From Tillus elongatus (lineage: Eukaryota > Arthropoda > Insecta > Coleoptera > Cleridae): 64,000 nucleotides of DNA. The translations under genes and the position numbers were made by a program. The notes under the pieces are model-generated. The model did no database searches, had not been told where the DNA came from, and saw only the letters and a list, made by a program, of their open reading frames with translations. The stretch spans positions 20,209,739 through 20,273,738 of the forward strand of contig OZ023267.1 in NCBI GenBank assembly GCA_964006375.1, given 5' to 3'. Of the stretch, positions 1 to 12,127 are shown one piece after another. The number at the start of each line of letters is the position of its first letter. Position 1 is the first letter of the stretch.

Positions 1-2511
1 AAAAAGGCAACTTGTTAATTCTGGACTTGAAGGTTTGGAGGTTCAGAGGAGCAGGAAAAACATGTGCCGCCAAGGAATTCCACCACTTGGAAGTCCTCGG
101 GACAAAACAGCGGAAATAACAAGATGTTCTATGTCTGGTGACCTGGACAGTAAAAGGGAGCATTCGCTCTGTTCCCCCGGTAGATCTGATAGGGGCAACA
201 GCTGGAGGAACTATGGAAGAAAGCTCCTCTGAGCAGTGCCCGTGTAGATATCTATAAAAGATAGAGAGGTCGCCAATGGCCCGTCGATGGGCAAGTGATG
301 GCAGCTTTTGGGTGAGGATAGGGTCACCGATGAGACCTATAGCTCTCTTCTGAATGGAGTCCAGGATAGCGGGTGTAGAAGCGGCAGCGGCACCGCAGAT
401 TTGGGAGCAGTATTCGAGGTTTGGCCTGATTTGTGAAGTATATAAGGTATAGAGATTAGCGTGTGAAAAGTATTTACGAGCCCGGAAGAGGAAACATAAT
501 TTCTTAGCAGCCGCTTTTACAATTGATGTGACATGTTGGTGCCAGTTGAGACTATAAGTGAAAAAGACTTATTACTTTGAATAACTTGGTTGTTCATTGT
601 GATGGGTCTAGGGCTGGTGTATCTCTTATGAGGAAGAAAACAAGACTAAGATTTGGTGGGGTTGAATTGTACAAGATTTCTACTTCCATAGTCTAATATT
701 TTTTGAAGGTCCACGGAGACACAACCCTCCATGAGTCTGCGATCCTCATCTAATTGGGCCAAAGAGACAGGCTTAGAATATTGTATATTTGAGTGAAGGG
801 TGTTGTCGTCCGCGTAACTGTGAACCGGGTTGGATGTGCTAGAGAGGAGGTCATTGATGTGGAGAAGAAACCAAGTAGGGGCTAAAGCTGAACCTTGAGG
901 AACTCCTGCATTAATTGGATACAGTTTAGAGGAATGCTAGGAAGCGATTTGGATCCTTTCTTCGGGACGGGTTGTACTCGAGCAGTTTTCCAGTTACTAT
1001 GGAATATGCATCTATTGTAAGATGTTTGAAACAGACGAGTCAGGACAGGAGCGAGTTCTGCTGCGCATTTTTTAAGAACAGTTGCTGGGATCTCGTCAAG
1101 TCCAGTGGCTTTCCTGGTATTAATAGAAGAGAGAATCTTTCGTACCTTTTTAGTTTTGAAAATGATATCCGTCATTTTATGCGCGACATTGGGGACTGTT
1201 GGTGGTTGAACATTTGGAGGTGGGTTGAGAGTAGAATTGCCGGCGAACACCGAGGCAAAATGTTCAGCCTTGCCCAGGGTAGTAGTTACAATTTCATCCC
1301 CTGATTCAAGAGGTGCTCTTGCAGAAATTATTCCCAATAGATTTAGCAAGAGTCAAGAAGGGTTTGCTGGCGGTGGACCTTAAGGGGACTTTGTTTTTGA
1401 TGTGGTTATTAAACGAGGTTTTGCCTTAGAAAGAATGCGGACATAGCGCATTCTTGCGTCGTTAAATGCTTGACGATTTTCTTGACTGGGATTGTGTAGA
1501 AGCGTTTTGTGAGCTTTGACCTTTTCAAGTCTGGCCTTGTCACAAGATTTAGAGAACCAGGGCTTTTGAGTGGCTGAAGAGGTTTTCTGTGTACGTGGAA
1601 TAAATATTTCCATGTCAGCTTGGATAATTTCGGTGACGTTTTGTGGGATACTAGAGGGATCAGGATGAGAGAAGCAGACAGGCGCCCATGGAAAAGAGGA
1701 AAAGTAATCTCGCATTTCGTCCCAGTGCGCGGAGTTTCAGTGCCAAACAATACGTGGGTGTGATGACTGTGTGACCACGGGTTGCATTGCGCAGGAAGCG
1801 GTGACCATGTCATGGTCTGAACGACCGAGGGGGCGGTGACTGATATCTTATAGCATTCAGGATTTGTAGTAAGAAAGAGATCCAGGGTTTTTGAGCCCTG
1901 TGTTGGGATGCGAGGAAAGTAAGTAGGTTGCTGAACCATATTGGCTAAAGTATTGTTGACTGCAAAGGCCCCGCTGCTCTCCCTTGTGGATCCGTTTTTG
2001 AAGATCCTAGCGATTCCTTATTATTGACATTGAAGTCACAAGAATAACGACCTCGGAGGAAGGATATTCAGAAATCAGATGGTCGGTTTTTTCAGAAGGG
2101 TAGTCAAAGAGCTGGACAATGTTGTTGTCAGAAGGTGACCGGTAAATGCAACAGATGAATTTAGTTGCAGCCCTAAGAGTGTTTAATTCATATTATGTAT
2201 TTTCTTCCAGATTCTAAATTGGGGAGTCTGGTGCAAGGTAGATTGCTACGGACTTACGCGCACACGCCTCTATGCAATCTAAAGGAAGTGGGGAGCTTAT
2301 AACCCGGGAAATTAAGGTGATTAGTGGCTGTTTTGGTACTGATTTTGGTTTCGATGTGGAAGAGGAGTTGGGGCGTATTAGGCCTGGAGGAAATGGTGGA
2401 CGGAGTTCAGGCTAGAATTTAGGCCACATATATTCCAGAAGGATATGTTAAATCTTTATGCTGGCGCCCCCTGTACACCCCTCTTCCGGAGATCCGAATG
2501 GAGGGATATTT
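1..2511 (-). mobile_element. LINE-A copy 1, decayed, 3' end outside window
   Basis: Minus-strand copy of the non-LTR retrotransposon whose intact version lies at 16207-19338. The frames at 882-1349, 1380-1715 and 1409-1939 encode broken pieces of the endonuclease-RT polyprotein. The copy reaches almost to the 5' end: similarity to the intact copy stops near 2511, in the segment reading ATCCCTCCATTCGG on the coding strand. Near 938 the sequence jumps directly from the region just downstream of the RT catalytic box to the region upstream of it; relative to the copy at 9149-11652 roughly 360 bp are missing. It cannot be functional. It lies downstream of the odorant-receptor exon on the same strand, probably within an intron or beyond the gene. 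Confidence 0.9.
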
Positions 2512-2970
2512 TATTCCTGTTTGGTGTTTTATTCCTGTTGGTACTTTTAGGGACTTGTCCATAACCTATAAAATACTGGCGGTACTTTTGACTCCCACAT
2601 TTAGTTCATAAATGTTTTGTTGTTTAACTAAAATTTAATCTCATATATTTACTTTAACCAGCCTTAATAAGTTTGAGCCGCTACATTCATTTCAATAACA
2701 CTGATTTAAATTTATGCAATAATAATAATATTAATGTGTCTCTATTACATTAACCAAATTTTACACAATCGGTATTATAAACTATACAATTAAACGAAAA
2801 TGCGGAGTGTTACTAAAATAGTGTTTTAGTAAATTTTCAAAGAAAAAAATCACTAATGAGGAGATATCTCTAATAATGAAATTGTTATGTTATTATTAGA
2901 GACAATAAAACTAAAATTAAAGAATAGTTATCCTACAATTAATCACTTTCAACCAGTAGTCTTTCAACTT
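2512..2970. other. AT-rich non-coding stretch between LINE-A and receptor exon
   Basis: No supported gene. It follows the 5' splice site of the receptor exon on the minus strand, so it is probably intron sequence. It contains a short ATA/ATT-rich run near 2720 but no recognisable element. Confidence 0.4.
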
Positions 2971-2976
2971 ACTTAC

Positions 2977-3728
2977 CCAAGTAAAGATTGGTGTAGGCGA
3001 ATCCACCTCTTTGCTTCCCGAATATTGCTACAGTCTAAAGATTTATATATTTTATAAGTTTCAATTTTTTCTGCCAACATGTTCAGCGCACCAGCTAAGT
3101 ACGACATTTGACCAACATTTATGATATCAACATTAACCTGAATGAGCACAAATAGAGACACAGATATTAGCTGATGGATGCAGAGAAAGTTATAGGTGTA
3201 AGATCCATTTTCATAACTAATGGGATACCAGGATACAAACACAAACGATAATGACTCGGAAAATACGACCTTCACTACAATGTTGAAAATGCAGAAGAGG
3301 AAACCAACAACGTTAAATAAAATTTGATATTTTTTGAGCGTTTTAAGTGGTCCAAATAAAGCTCTCAGTTCCTTAGGGCTGTTAGGCTGTAGATCTAAGC
3401 TTTCTGTTTGTAACAGCAAGTCCTCATGGAGTCTAAAGTATCGGGTAAATTCAATAAGTTTCAATAAAGATGATAGTTTTTCCGTACATGTACACATACT
3501 TGCGGAAAATGCCAGAACGTCTGTTAACAATGTAGGCAACATTATCATTTGTGCAAGGATGTCAATAACAAGAATAGCATAAAATACTACAGCCCCATAA
3601 AACCTATAAAATAAGTTAAGCTTCAGTTTGAGTCTATCATTTGTTTGCCAGACGCTGGTTAACTTCAAAATGCCAATAGAACTTTCCAGATACTTCATTT
3701 GACTAAAACTTTTCGTGTAGTCATCCAT
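2977..3728 (-). CDS. odorant receptor (7tm_6), first coding exon, partial
   Basis: An open frame of about 250 codons starts at an ATG whose first base is 3728 and ends at a consensus donor: the coding strand reads CTTGG then GTAAGTAAG, with GTAAGT at 2976-2971. The protein is hydrophobic, with four likely membrane segments at about residues 41-68, 70-95, 130-155 and 180-203. The loop pattern and the end of the exon (...REAKRWIRLHQSLLG) resemble insect odorant receptors, which are about 380-420 residues with seven TM segments and an intracellular N terminus. As known for the family, such receptors form ligand-gated cation channels with the co-receptor Orco in sensory neuron membranes. The remaining exons (TM5-7) are not in the window; they would lie to the left, beyond LINE-A copy 1. 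Whether the gene is still functional cannot be told. A gustatory receptor is the less likely alternative. Confidence 0.8.
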
Positions 3729-3945
3729 GCTTTACTATATATCTGAAACAAATTTTATAAACATAACATTTAGTTGAAGTCAAGGACTCGTGTAAAAGGG
3801 GATAAGGAGAAAGTCTGGAGGCAGCAAGTGCGTTATGGAAGTCAATTTTCATAAAAATGTTTTTGATAGCAAATATGTCCTTTGTTTAATGAAAGCAGGC
3901 ATCATACACAACTTGGTTACCGGTAAAAGCTATATAGTGTGTCCC

Positions 3946-6803
3946 AAACTGGATGGGTATGTATTGCCATCTCCGTTATTATTAGAGACAGGAAGACGGT
4001 TAAATTAGCAATCTTTTGTAGAATTTCATGCTCGTTTCAAATATGACTTGTATTTTCGTTTTCAAGTTATTTTGAAAAAAACAAAATTTGTCGATTTCTT
4101 TTTTCTTCAATATCTAAGTAGGCGTTGATCTGACATGTCTAAGCCTTGCACATTATTAGGACACTTTTTACTGAGTAATCTTTTTGTGCTATTCTCAACT
4201 TTGGATTGTCATTTGTTTTTGAGCTACAGGTATCAATGTTTGTTTTTATTATGGTAGCCATATTGGATTTTTCGCTCATGTGATAGCCTGTGAAAAGAGC
4301 TTTCCAATGATGTACAACATGTTTAAGAAATCTTGTAATTGCACTGACAATTTTGAGAAAAACCGTTTTAAGGATAGTAGGCTACAAAATCCAATATCAA
4401 AAAACAAAAAAAGTGTTCAAAAAGCAGTAAGCCATAGAGTCTAACAATAAACTTCTACTTTTAACATAATTTTCCGTAATGATTCACGATAAAAAAATAG
4501 GTACTCTGCGCACACCAATGAATCGGCCCATTATTACAAATGATGTTTTACATTACAACATTATCCTACAAAATTGTTATATTTTATTTATTACATAATT
4601 AAATAGGTAAACCTAGTAAATAACTTAATTTACTTACAGAACTCAATAAAAAGCAAATTAATGATTTACGCCTTTGAAAATTGTTTGATTTTTAAACGCA
4701 AAGCAACTGAAAAACAACAGAAGAAAGGCTGCTATGGATATAACACAATCGCGATAATTAAGAGTACTGTGATTCTTAATTATCTAAGTAATTTGAGTTG
4801 TATTTAACACGTTGCTTAAAATTTTGTACTAAATAGTTTGTTTCCTGTTGAGCTTAAATATTATTCAACAATATGTTCAGTAATGAAGAATATTTTGACA
4901 TTTGGAATGTTATATTCGTTCAAACCGAAATACTGAGGCACCTGCAAATTCTTATCAAAACAACTGCAGATGGTATCAAGGACAATGTCAGCAAGATGAA
5001 AATTTTCATTTAAAAATAATAATGACTGAAGAATCCAGATTTACAAATTGCGCCATAATAGGCAATATTTGCCAAATGAAAATCCTCATCTAAAGAAAGA
5101 AAGACGATTGCAAGACATATTTGGTATTAACGTTTGGTGCGACTTATTAGGTAAAAAACTATTATTTTTATTTGTAGATTAGATAGTTAATTTAAAAAAT
5201 TTCCGGTAACTTCTTTGTTGGTCCCTCCCTTTTAAAAAAAAATTTAACTGGCGAAACATAATCTATTGAGAAATGATATCTTACCAACAATTAGAAGAGT
5301 TCATGATAATTTAGACAAGATTTGGTACCAACAACATGGCTGTCCTGACTCATCTGTTTCAGACATCTTACAATAGAGATATATTCCCTAGTAACTGGTA
5401 AACTGCTCGAGTACAATCCGTCCCCAAGAAAAATCCGAAGCGCTTCCTAGCAACTACAGGCCTGTTTCTCTCCTTTCAGTCGTCTTTAAAGTGATGGAAA
5501 AGTATACAAACACCGAATTACTAAAATTTCTTGAAAAACACAGTCTAATCCACGACAGGCAGTATGGATTCTGTCAGGGCAGATCAACTGACCACCTCCC
5601 TTTCTTCGTCACCCATTCTTGGAGCAAGTCGATAAAACTACACGGTGAATCCCAGATTGTCACTCTAGACATATGCAAAGCATTCGACCAGGTCTGGCAC
5701 GCAGCGCTGCTTAATAAACTACCGGCCTATGGCCTACCACCAAAACTCTGTACATTGACAGCAAATTTCTTCTCCAACCAGAGAATTTCTGTTGTCATTT
5801 CATGGCCATTCCTCTAAACTGTATCCAATTAATGCAGGAGTCCATCAAGGTTCAGCTTTAGCCCCTACTTTGTTTCTTCTCCACATCAATGACCTCCTCT
5901 CTAGCACATCCAACCCAGTTCACAGTTACGCGGACGACAGCACCCTTCATTCAAATATACAATATTCTAAGCATGTCTCTTTAGCCCAATTAGATGAGGA
6001 TCGCAGACTCATGGGGGGTTCTGTCTCTGTGAATCTCCAAAAATATTAGATTGGGGAACTAGAAATCTTGTACCATTCAACTCCACCAAATCTCAGTCTT
6101 GCTTTCTATCTCATAAGAGATACACCAGTCCTAGACCCATCACAATGGACAATCAAATTATTCAAAGTAATGAGTCCTTTTCACTTGTTGGCATTTCTGT
6201 GGATCGAAATCTCAATTGGTACCAACTTGTCACATCAATTGCAGAATCGGCTGCTAAGAAATTAGGTTCTCCCTTCCGGACTCGCAATTACTTTTCACCA
6301 GCTAATCTCTATACCTTATATGCCTCACAAATAATGCCGAACCTCAAATACTGCTGCCACATCTGAGGTGCCGCTGCCGCTGCAGCTTCTACACTCGCTG
6401 TCCTGGACTCCATTCCCACCGACGTGCCGTTGGTGACCTCCCTCTCTTTTATAGATATCTGCACGGGGACTGCTCAGAGGAGCTTTCTTCCATAGTTCCT
6501 CCACCTGCTGCCCCCAACAGATCTACCAGGGGAACAGAGCGAATGCACCCTTTTACTGTCCAGGTCACCAGACATAGAACATCTTGTTATGCTCGGTCTT
6601 TTGTCCTGAGGACTTCCAAGTTGTGGAACTCCTTGCCGGCACATGTTTTTCTTTCTCCTCCGAACCTCCAAACATTCAAGTCCAGAATTAACAAGTTGCC
6701 TCTTTCCTCCTTGTCGACACCCACGGTACGATAGTATTTAGGCTGTGAGCCCTCGTGGTGTGTTGTTGAAATAAAAAATTAAAAAAAATCCAGTTTGGGA
6801 CAC
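3946..6803 (+). pseudogene. mariner/Tc-type transposon, decayed, interrupted by LINE-A copy 2
   Basis: Bounded by inverted termini TGTGTCCCAAACTGGA (about 3948) and its complement (about 6788), adjoining TA dinucleotides as expected for the Tc1/mariner group. Internal frames between about 5020 and 5340 give transposase blocks: an ESRF block (first catalytic acidic region, where the intact relative at 46729-47832 has SDEST), then NENPHLKKERRLQ...NVWC, then LRNDILPTIRR and WYQQHG. The last corresponds to the second catalytic region; the D that follows QQ in the intact relative is H here. The frame is broken several times, and the C-terminal third is absent because the LINE runs directly into the right terminus. 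It cannot transpose itself. Confidence 0.75.
5339..6777 (+). mobile_element. LINE-A copy 2, 5'-truncated
   Basis: Starts inside the RT domain (leading CTGTCCTGACT) right after the mariner QQHG block and ends with the family 3' end GTTGTTGAAAT plus an A-rich tail at about 6760-6786. Frames at 5491-5817, 5792-6049 and 6145-6366 are RT fragments (SYADDSTLHS is visible) separated by frameshifts. A deletion of roughly 60 bp near 6415 joins the segment ending CTGGACTCCATT directly to CCCACCGACGTGCC. A dead copy. Confidence 0.9.
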
Positions 6804-7910
6804 ACTTTATACTAGCAACAATGTACCATATTTCATCAAAACGCTTTATTGTTTGAGAAAGTACAAACATTTTCCGAAAATAAACTTAAAATGTTGCCGA
6901 GAAAACTGGTTGCCTAGCCAATGAACCTTAGGTTAATAGCAAATTAAGTTATTGAAATTTGAAGCATTTGACGAAAATTCGCTACCAAAACGCATTTACT
7001 GCGTCTCGATTTTTTCTTACTAACATGCATCATATTTCGATAAAAAATGCAAAATTGCAATAATATAAAGGTGTTCGGAAAAATATTGTATCACCAACGA
7101 ATTATGGACCACCTGTGATTGTCAAAATAATTGTATAAGATGCAGCTCAGGACACCCTATAATTAACGTATACATTTTTTTCTCGTGTCTTGGATAATAA
7201 CAATTATATTGATATTTACCTTTGTAATGTGTCACCCTGTATATATGTAAACAGATATAAACTGAAACTAAACCCGGATGTGGAATCTAGAGTGCCTAGT
7301 TTGCATTCATTTGAAGAAATCTTTTTAAAATTCTAAGGTCGCGGTCTCCTCATTAGTGATTTTTTTCTACGAAAATTAGGTAAAAATTATAGACCGTTAA
7401 ACTATAAACTTAACTAAAACCACTATCAAAGCATCAGGGAAAGGGTCTATTTGAAATTAAGTTTCTGTAAAAATTTTAGTAAAATGAAGGTCAGTGACGG
7501 TTGAAGCTGAAACTTAAAGGGTTTGTAGAACAGTCGTCTTGCAACATTTGCTTTACATAACCCGTATTTGTTTCAGCTTCTTTGCCTAAATGTTGCCAAT
7601 TTTGATGTTTCAAATCGCGGTTTTGACGTTTTGAAGAAAACTCCCAATTTTGTTTTTTTTAAATGCCTATAACTTTTTGTCTTTTAATTTACAGACCTAA
7701 ATTTTGGTACATGTTTAACTTTTTATAATACAAATACGCGTACCAAATTTGGTTGCCCTTACTTTGTTATTTTCGGAGATAGAAAAATTTTCCGAAAGAA
7801 AACGAAATTTTCCGGGAAAAACTTCCCTGGCTAACGAACCTAAATTTGGTCAAAATCGGCCCAGTACTTTTAAAGTTATTGGTGTGAGGTTTTTTTAAGA
7901 AAATTAACTT

Positions 7911-8274
7911 AAAAACACTAACTAATTCTTTATTCCCTCCACATCTTCAAAACAATCTTATTTTGTTTGTCGGTCTGTCGGTCGATAGCCAGGATAAGTT
8001 TAGAAGGAATTAAGATATCGTCTTCCAATTTGGTATACAGTTAACACCCGACAAGCGAACGGTTCGGATTGCTTTAAGATAAGATCACGCCAGGGGATAG
8101 GGGATGAATGAGGGGGGGGGGTAATTTTGAATGGGATATTTGAAACTGCCACCATGTAGGCTGGTGCACGCTTGGCAGCGCAAAAGTGAATTGAAACCTT
8201 TTGCAAAATTTCCTTCGTCCTGAATTTGTTATACAGAACTGTACATTATTTTTTCCAATTACACAATATTATAA
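7911..8274. other. unassigned stretch
   Basis: AT-rich with a short G run near 8112-8121. The minus-strand frame at 8000-8206 has no recognisable domain. No element boundary is seen. Confidence 0.3.
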
Positions 8275-8420
8275 ACTTGCCTAGCATAAATTATTTGTTA
8301 TAAATAACTTCACTAATAGAGGTCAGGCGGGTTTAGGTCAGGAGACCCAGCAGGCCACTGAACTCGGCCCGTCTGCCGATCCATATGTAATTGAAATCGT
8401 TATTGAGCCCTTGTACTGTA
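8275..8420 (-). pseudogene. mariner-type transposase fragment (third catalytic region)
   Basis: On the minus strand, 8384-8318 translates to ...MDRQTGRVQWPAGSPDLNPP. The adjacent frame just 5' gives NYIWIGRR. Both match the region around the third catalytic aspartate of the intact transposase at 46729-47832 (WIGRRGTIEWPARSPDMTPL). A frameshift separates the two blocks. Only this short piece is recognisable, so it is a relic. Confidence 0.6.
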
Positions 8421-9148
8421 TTTATTCCAGCATATGCTGGTAACAGATTATATGATGTATTACATTTTCAATTTGATTTTCAAAAAATCCTTGGTATTAT
8501 TCAGCATTTAAACAATAAGGCAACATTTGAATAAGGGAAAGTCGTCCATTAAAAACATCACGCCAGGTATTAATAAGAATTTTTGATTCGAAAGCTCTAG
8601 TTTTAACTGTGTGTGGATTTTCTAGGGACTGCACATGCTTGATATGAGTGCTATTGATTCCATTCTTGTAAACATCGATATATCTGACCATATAGGGACT
8701 CTTACTGCATTCTGGTGTTATTAGATTGTTTTTTCGTCTACTCTTCCCCATGCCTGTAAATTTAGACTCAAATTCCTATTCGCAGTGCATTGTACCTGAA
8801 GATCACCCTCTACGCATGCCACCCATATACTGATCACTGGCCTACCTCAAACGCAAAGCTCAATACTTAAGACACCAGAAAGAGACTTGTCCAGATCTGG
8901 CTTAACAGGGTTGTCAGATAAACTAAAGATACATGGAATACAACACTGTGACTGTGATTCAATGTAACTTTTGAAAATATGAGAATAAATGAATTATTTA
9001 GTTTGACAAGTAACGTTTTCAAATTTATAACATAACATTCACTGAAATAATAATAATTACTAAAAAATAGAAACTCAAAAATAAATCACCGGGTTAAGCT
9101 GGTATAAAACCCAAAGAGGTTACCAAACAAATTGATTTTTTTAAAATC
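8421..9148. other. unassigned stretch with one unexplained minus-strand frame
   Basis: An 84-codon open frame lies on the minus strand at 8497-8751 (starts MGKSRRKNNL, ends PYCLNAE). I do not recognise it, and it sits beside the transposase fragment, so it may be element debris. The rest is AT-rich. Confidence 0.3.
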
Positions 9149-11652
9149 TCAACAACACACCACGATCGCTCACAGCCTTAATACTATCGTACCGTGGGCG
9201 TCGACAAGGAGGAAAGAGGCAACTTGTTAATTCTAGACTTGAAGGTTTGGAGGTTAGAAAGAGAAGGAAAAACATGTTTCGGCAAGGAATTTTACAACTT
9301 GGAAGTCCTCTGGACAAAAGAGCGAGCATAACAAAATATTCTATGTCTGGTGACCTGGACAGCAAAAGGGTGCGTTCGCTCGGTTCCCCTGGTAGATCTG
9401 TTGGGGGCAGCAGGAACTATGAAAAAAAGCTCCTCCGAGCAGTGCCCGTACACATATCTGTAAAAGAAAGAGAGAGGTCACCAACGCCACGTCAGTGGGC
9501 AAGGGATGGCAGCCTTTGGGTGAGGGTAGGGTCACCGAGACGTGTAGCTCTCTTCTGAATGGAGTCCAGGATAGCGAACGAGCCGTATTCGAGGTTTGGC
9601 CTTATTTGTGAAATATATAAGGTATAGAGATTAGCTGGTGAAGAGTGTTTGCGAGCCCGGAAGAGGAAACCTAACTTCTTAGCAGCCGCTTCTGCAATTG
9701 ATGTGACACGTTGGTGCCAATTGCGATTTAGATCCACAGAAATGCCAACAAGTGAAAGGGACTCATTAATTTGAATAACTTAGTTGTTCATTGTGATGGG
9801 TCCAGGGCTGGTGTATCTCTTATGAGATAGAAGGCAAGACTGATATTTGGTGGAGTTGAATTGTACAAGATTTTTACTTCCCCCAGTCCAATATTTTTTG
9901 GAGATTCAGAGAGACAGAACCCTCTCTGAGTCTGCGATCCTCATCTAATTGGGGTAAAGAGATAGGCTTAGGATATTGTATATTTGAGTGGAGAGTGTTG
10001 TCGTCCGCGTAACTGTGACCTGGGTTGGATGTACTAGAGAGGGGGTCATTGATGTGGAAAAGGAACAAAGTAGGGGCTAAAGCTGAACCTTGAGGGACTC
10101 CTGCATTAATTGGATACAGTTTAGAGGAATGGCCATCCACGACAACAGATATGCTTCGATTGGAGAGGAGATTTGCTGTCCAGGTACAGAGTTTTGGTGG
10201 TAGGCCATAGGCCAGAAGTTTATTAAGCAGCGCTGCGTGCCAGACCTTGTCGAATGCGTTGGATATGTTTAGAGCGACAACCTGGGATTCACCGTGTAGT
10301 TCCATAGACTTGTTCCAAGAATGGGTGACAAAGAAAAGGAGATCGGCAGTTGATTTGCGCTGACGGAAACCATACTGCCTGTCGTGGATTAGACTGTGTT
10401 TTTTAAGAAATTTTAGTAATTCAGTGCTTATATACTTTTCCATCACTTTAGAGACGACTGAAAGGAGGGAAAGAGGTCTGTAGTTGCTAGGAAGCGCTTT
10501 GGATCCTTTCTTTGGGTCGGGTTGTACTCGAGCAGTTTTCCAGTTACTAGGGAATATTCCTCTATTGTAAGATGTGTGGAACAGACGAGTCAGGACAGGA
10601 GCAAGATCTGGTGCGCATTTTTTTAGAACAATTGCTGGGATCTCGTCAAGGCCAGAGGCTTTCCTGGTATTAAGAGAAGAGAGCATCTTTCGTACCTTTT
10701 TAGTTTTGAAAATGACATCTGTCATTTTATTCGCGACATTGGGGACTGTTGGTGGGTGAACATTCGGAGGTGGGTTGGGAGTAGAATTGCCGGCGAACAA
10801 CAAAGCAAAAAGTTCAGCGTTTGCCAGGGCGGTAGAAACAATTTCATCCCCTGAAACAAGAGGTGGTGCTCTTGCAGAAATTATTCCCAATAGATTTAGC
10901 AAGAGTCTAGAAGGGTTTGCTGCCGTTGGAGCTTGAGAGGACTTTCTTTTTGATGTGCTTATTAAACGAATTTTTTGCCTCAGAAAGAATGCGGATATAG
11001 CAGTTTCTTGACTGGGATTGTGTAGAAGCGCTTTGTGAGATTTGACCTTTTCAAATCTGGCCTTGTCACAGGATTTCGAGAACCAGGGCTTTTGAGTGGC
11101 TGAAGTGGTTTTCTGTGTACGTGGAATAAATAATTCCATGTCAGCTTGGATAGTTTCGGTGACGTTTTGTGAGGTATCAGAGGGATCAGGATGAGAGAAG
11201 TAGACAGACGCCCATGGAAATGAGGTAATCCCGCATTTCGTCCCAGTTCGAGGAGTTGCAGTGCCAAACGACACGTGGGTGTGATGACTGTATGTCCTCG
11301 GGTTGCATTGCACAGGAAGCAGTGACCATGCCGTGGTCTGAGCGACCAAGGGGGGCGGTGACTGATATCTCATAGCATTCAGGTTTTGTAGTAAGAAGGA
11401 GATCCAAGGGATTTGAGCTGTGTGTTGGGATGTGAGGAAAGTAAGTAGGTTGCTTAACCATATTGGCTAAAGAATTTCTGACTGCAAAGGCTTCCGCTGC
11501 TCTCCGTTGTGGATCGGTTTTTGAAGATCCTAGCCAATCCTTATTATGGAAATTGAAATCACCAAGAACAGTGACTTCGGGGGAAGGATATTCAGAAATC
11601 AGATGGCCGGTTTTTTCAGAAAGGTGGTCGAAGAGCTGGACAAAGTTGTAGT
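9149..11652 (-). mobile_element. LINE-A copy 3, 5'-truncated, mostly open RT
   Basis: Runs from the 3' end (complement of GTTGTTGAGAT at about 9149) to a 5' truncation near 11652 in the endonuclease region. A 499-codon open frame (9874-11373) carries, in order, the C-terminal half of the endonuclease region in a shifted frame, the NYRPLSLLSVVSKV block, the NISNAFDKVWH region where the intact copy has DISKAFDQVWH (first catalytic aspartate changed to N), the GVPQGSALAPTLF block and SYADDNTLHS (catalytic DD present). Additional frames at 11186-11461 and 9492-9737 belong to the same polyprotein and show frameshifts. A decayed copy. Confidence 0.9.
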
Positions 11653-11830
11653 ATAGGGGGGTTACATAAGTTGCACTGGGCGTTAAACCATTCTAGTACA
11701 CGATATTTAAGCAATAATTCACGTGTTAGACTGCTTTTATGGCTTTTTGGTGTTTATTTACCTGCTGGTCTACTTGTGTCGTGCTATACACTCAAATAAG
11801 GTTGGTTATTTGTCTCAGCAACTTTGCTTT
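11653..11830. other. short spacer between LINE-A copy 3 and the hairpin
   Basis: Begins with a G run (TATAGGGGGG). No gene or recognisable repeat. Confidence 0.3.
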
Positions 11831-12059
11831 AAAATATAAACATTTCTCATTTGCTTGTCTCTAATTTTGAAAAAGTGATAATCTAGTTGTTCACTTGTTG
11901 TTCCTATATTCTACTGGGTAAGCGGTTCGAAATTATGTTTTACACTATAAAACATAATTTCGAACCGCTTACCCAGCAAAATACAGGAACAACAAGTGAA
12001 CAACTAAATTATCACCTTTTGAAAATTAGACACAATCAAATGATAAGTTTTTATATTTG
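11831..12059. repeat. long perfect-core inverted repeat (hairpin)
   Basis: Two arms of about 112 bp (11831-11942 and 11948-12059) are reverse complements around a 5-base loop (CACTA). The inner 30 bp pair without mismatch (GCGGTTCGAAATTATG on the left arm). The outer parts pair with scattered mismatches. The hairpin lies between two LINE-A copies facing away from each other (minus to its left, plus to its right). It could be a foldback MITE or the scar of a palindromic duplication; no TSD was recognised. Confidence 0.85.
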
Positions 12060-12127
12060 GAACTTATGCAGTGTATACAGTTTATTTTGTAACTCAAATA
12101 ATGTCCACATGGACGTAGAGTTCCTCC

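Larger units (their letters stand above)
3803..7910 (-). repeat. family C repeat, reverse orientation, interrupted by a mariner copy
   Basis: AT-rich interspersed repeat found about ten times in the window. This copy starts with the terminal module CTGGAGGCAGCAAGTGCGTT near 3811, is interrupted at 3946-6803 by a mariner-type element, and resumes at about 6804-7910. The resumed part runs through the inner partner module (AACGCATTTACTGCGTCTCG, about 6990) and the conserved blocks TGTCACCCTGTATATATG (7229), CTCCTCATTAGTG (about 7346), GAAAGGGTCTATTTGAAAT (7438) and GGTTGCCCTTACTTTGTTAT (7751). No coding potential is seen. Confidence 0.7.

Noticed and set aside
8497..8751. 84-codon minus frame as part of the mariner-type transposase
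   Set aside because: No match to any transposase block in the intact copy; position alone is not enough.
9247..9558. Open frames opposite to LINE-A (for example MEVRKRRKNM..., also at 35, 6474, 19013, 25992, 29661 and 49495)
   Set aside because: They are antisense shadows of the conserved LINE-A C terminus and recur wherever that segment occurs.
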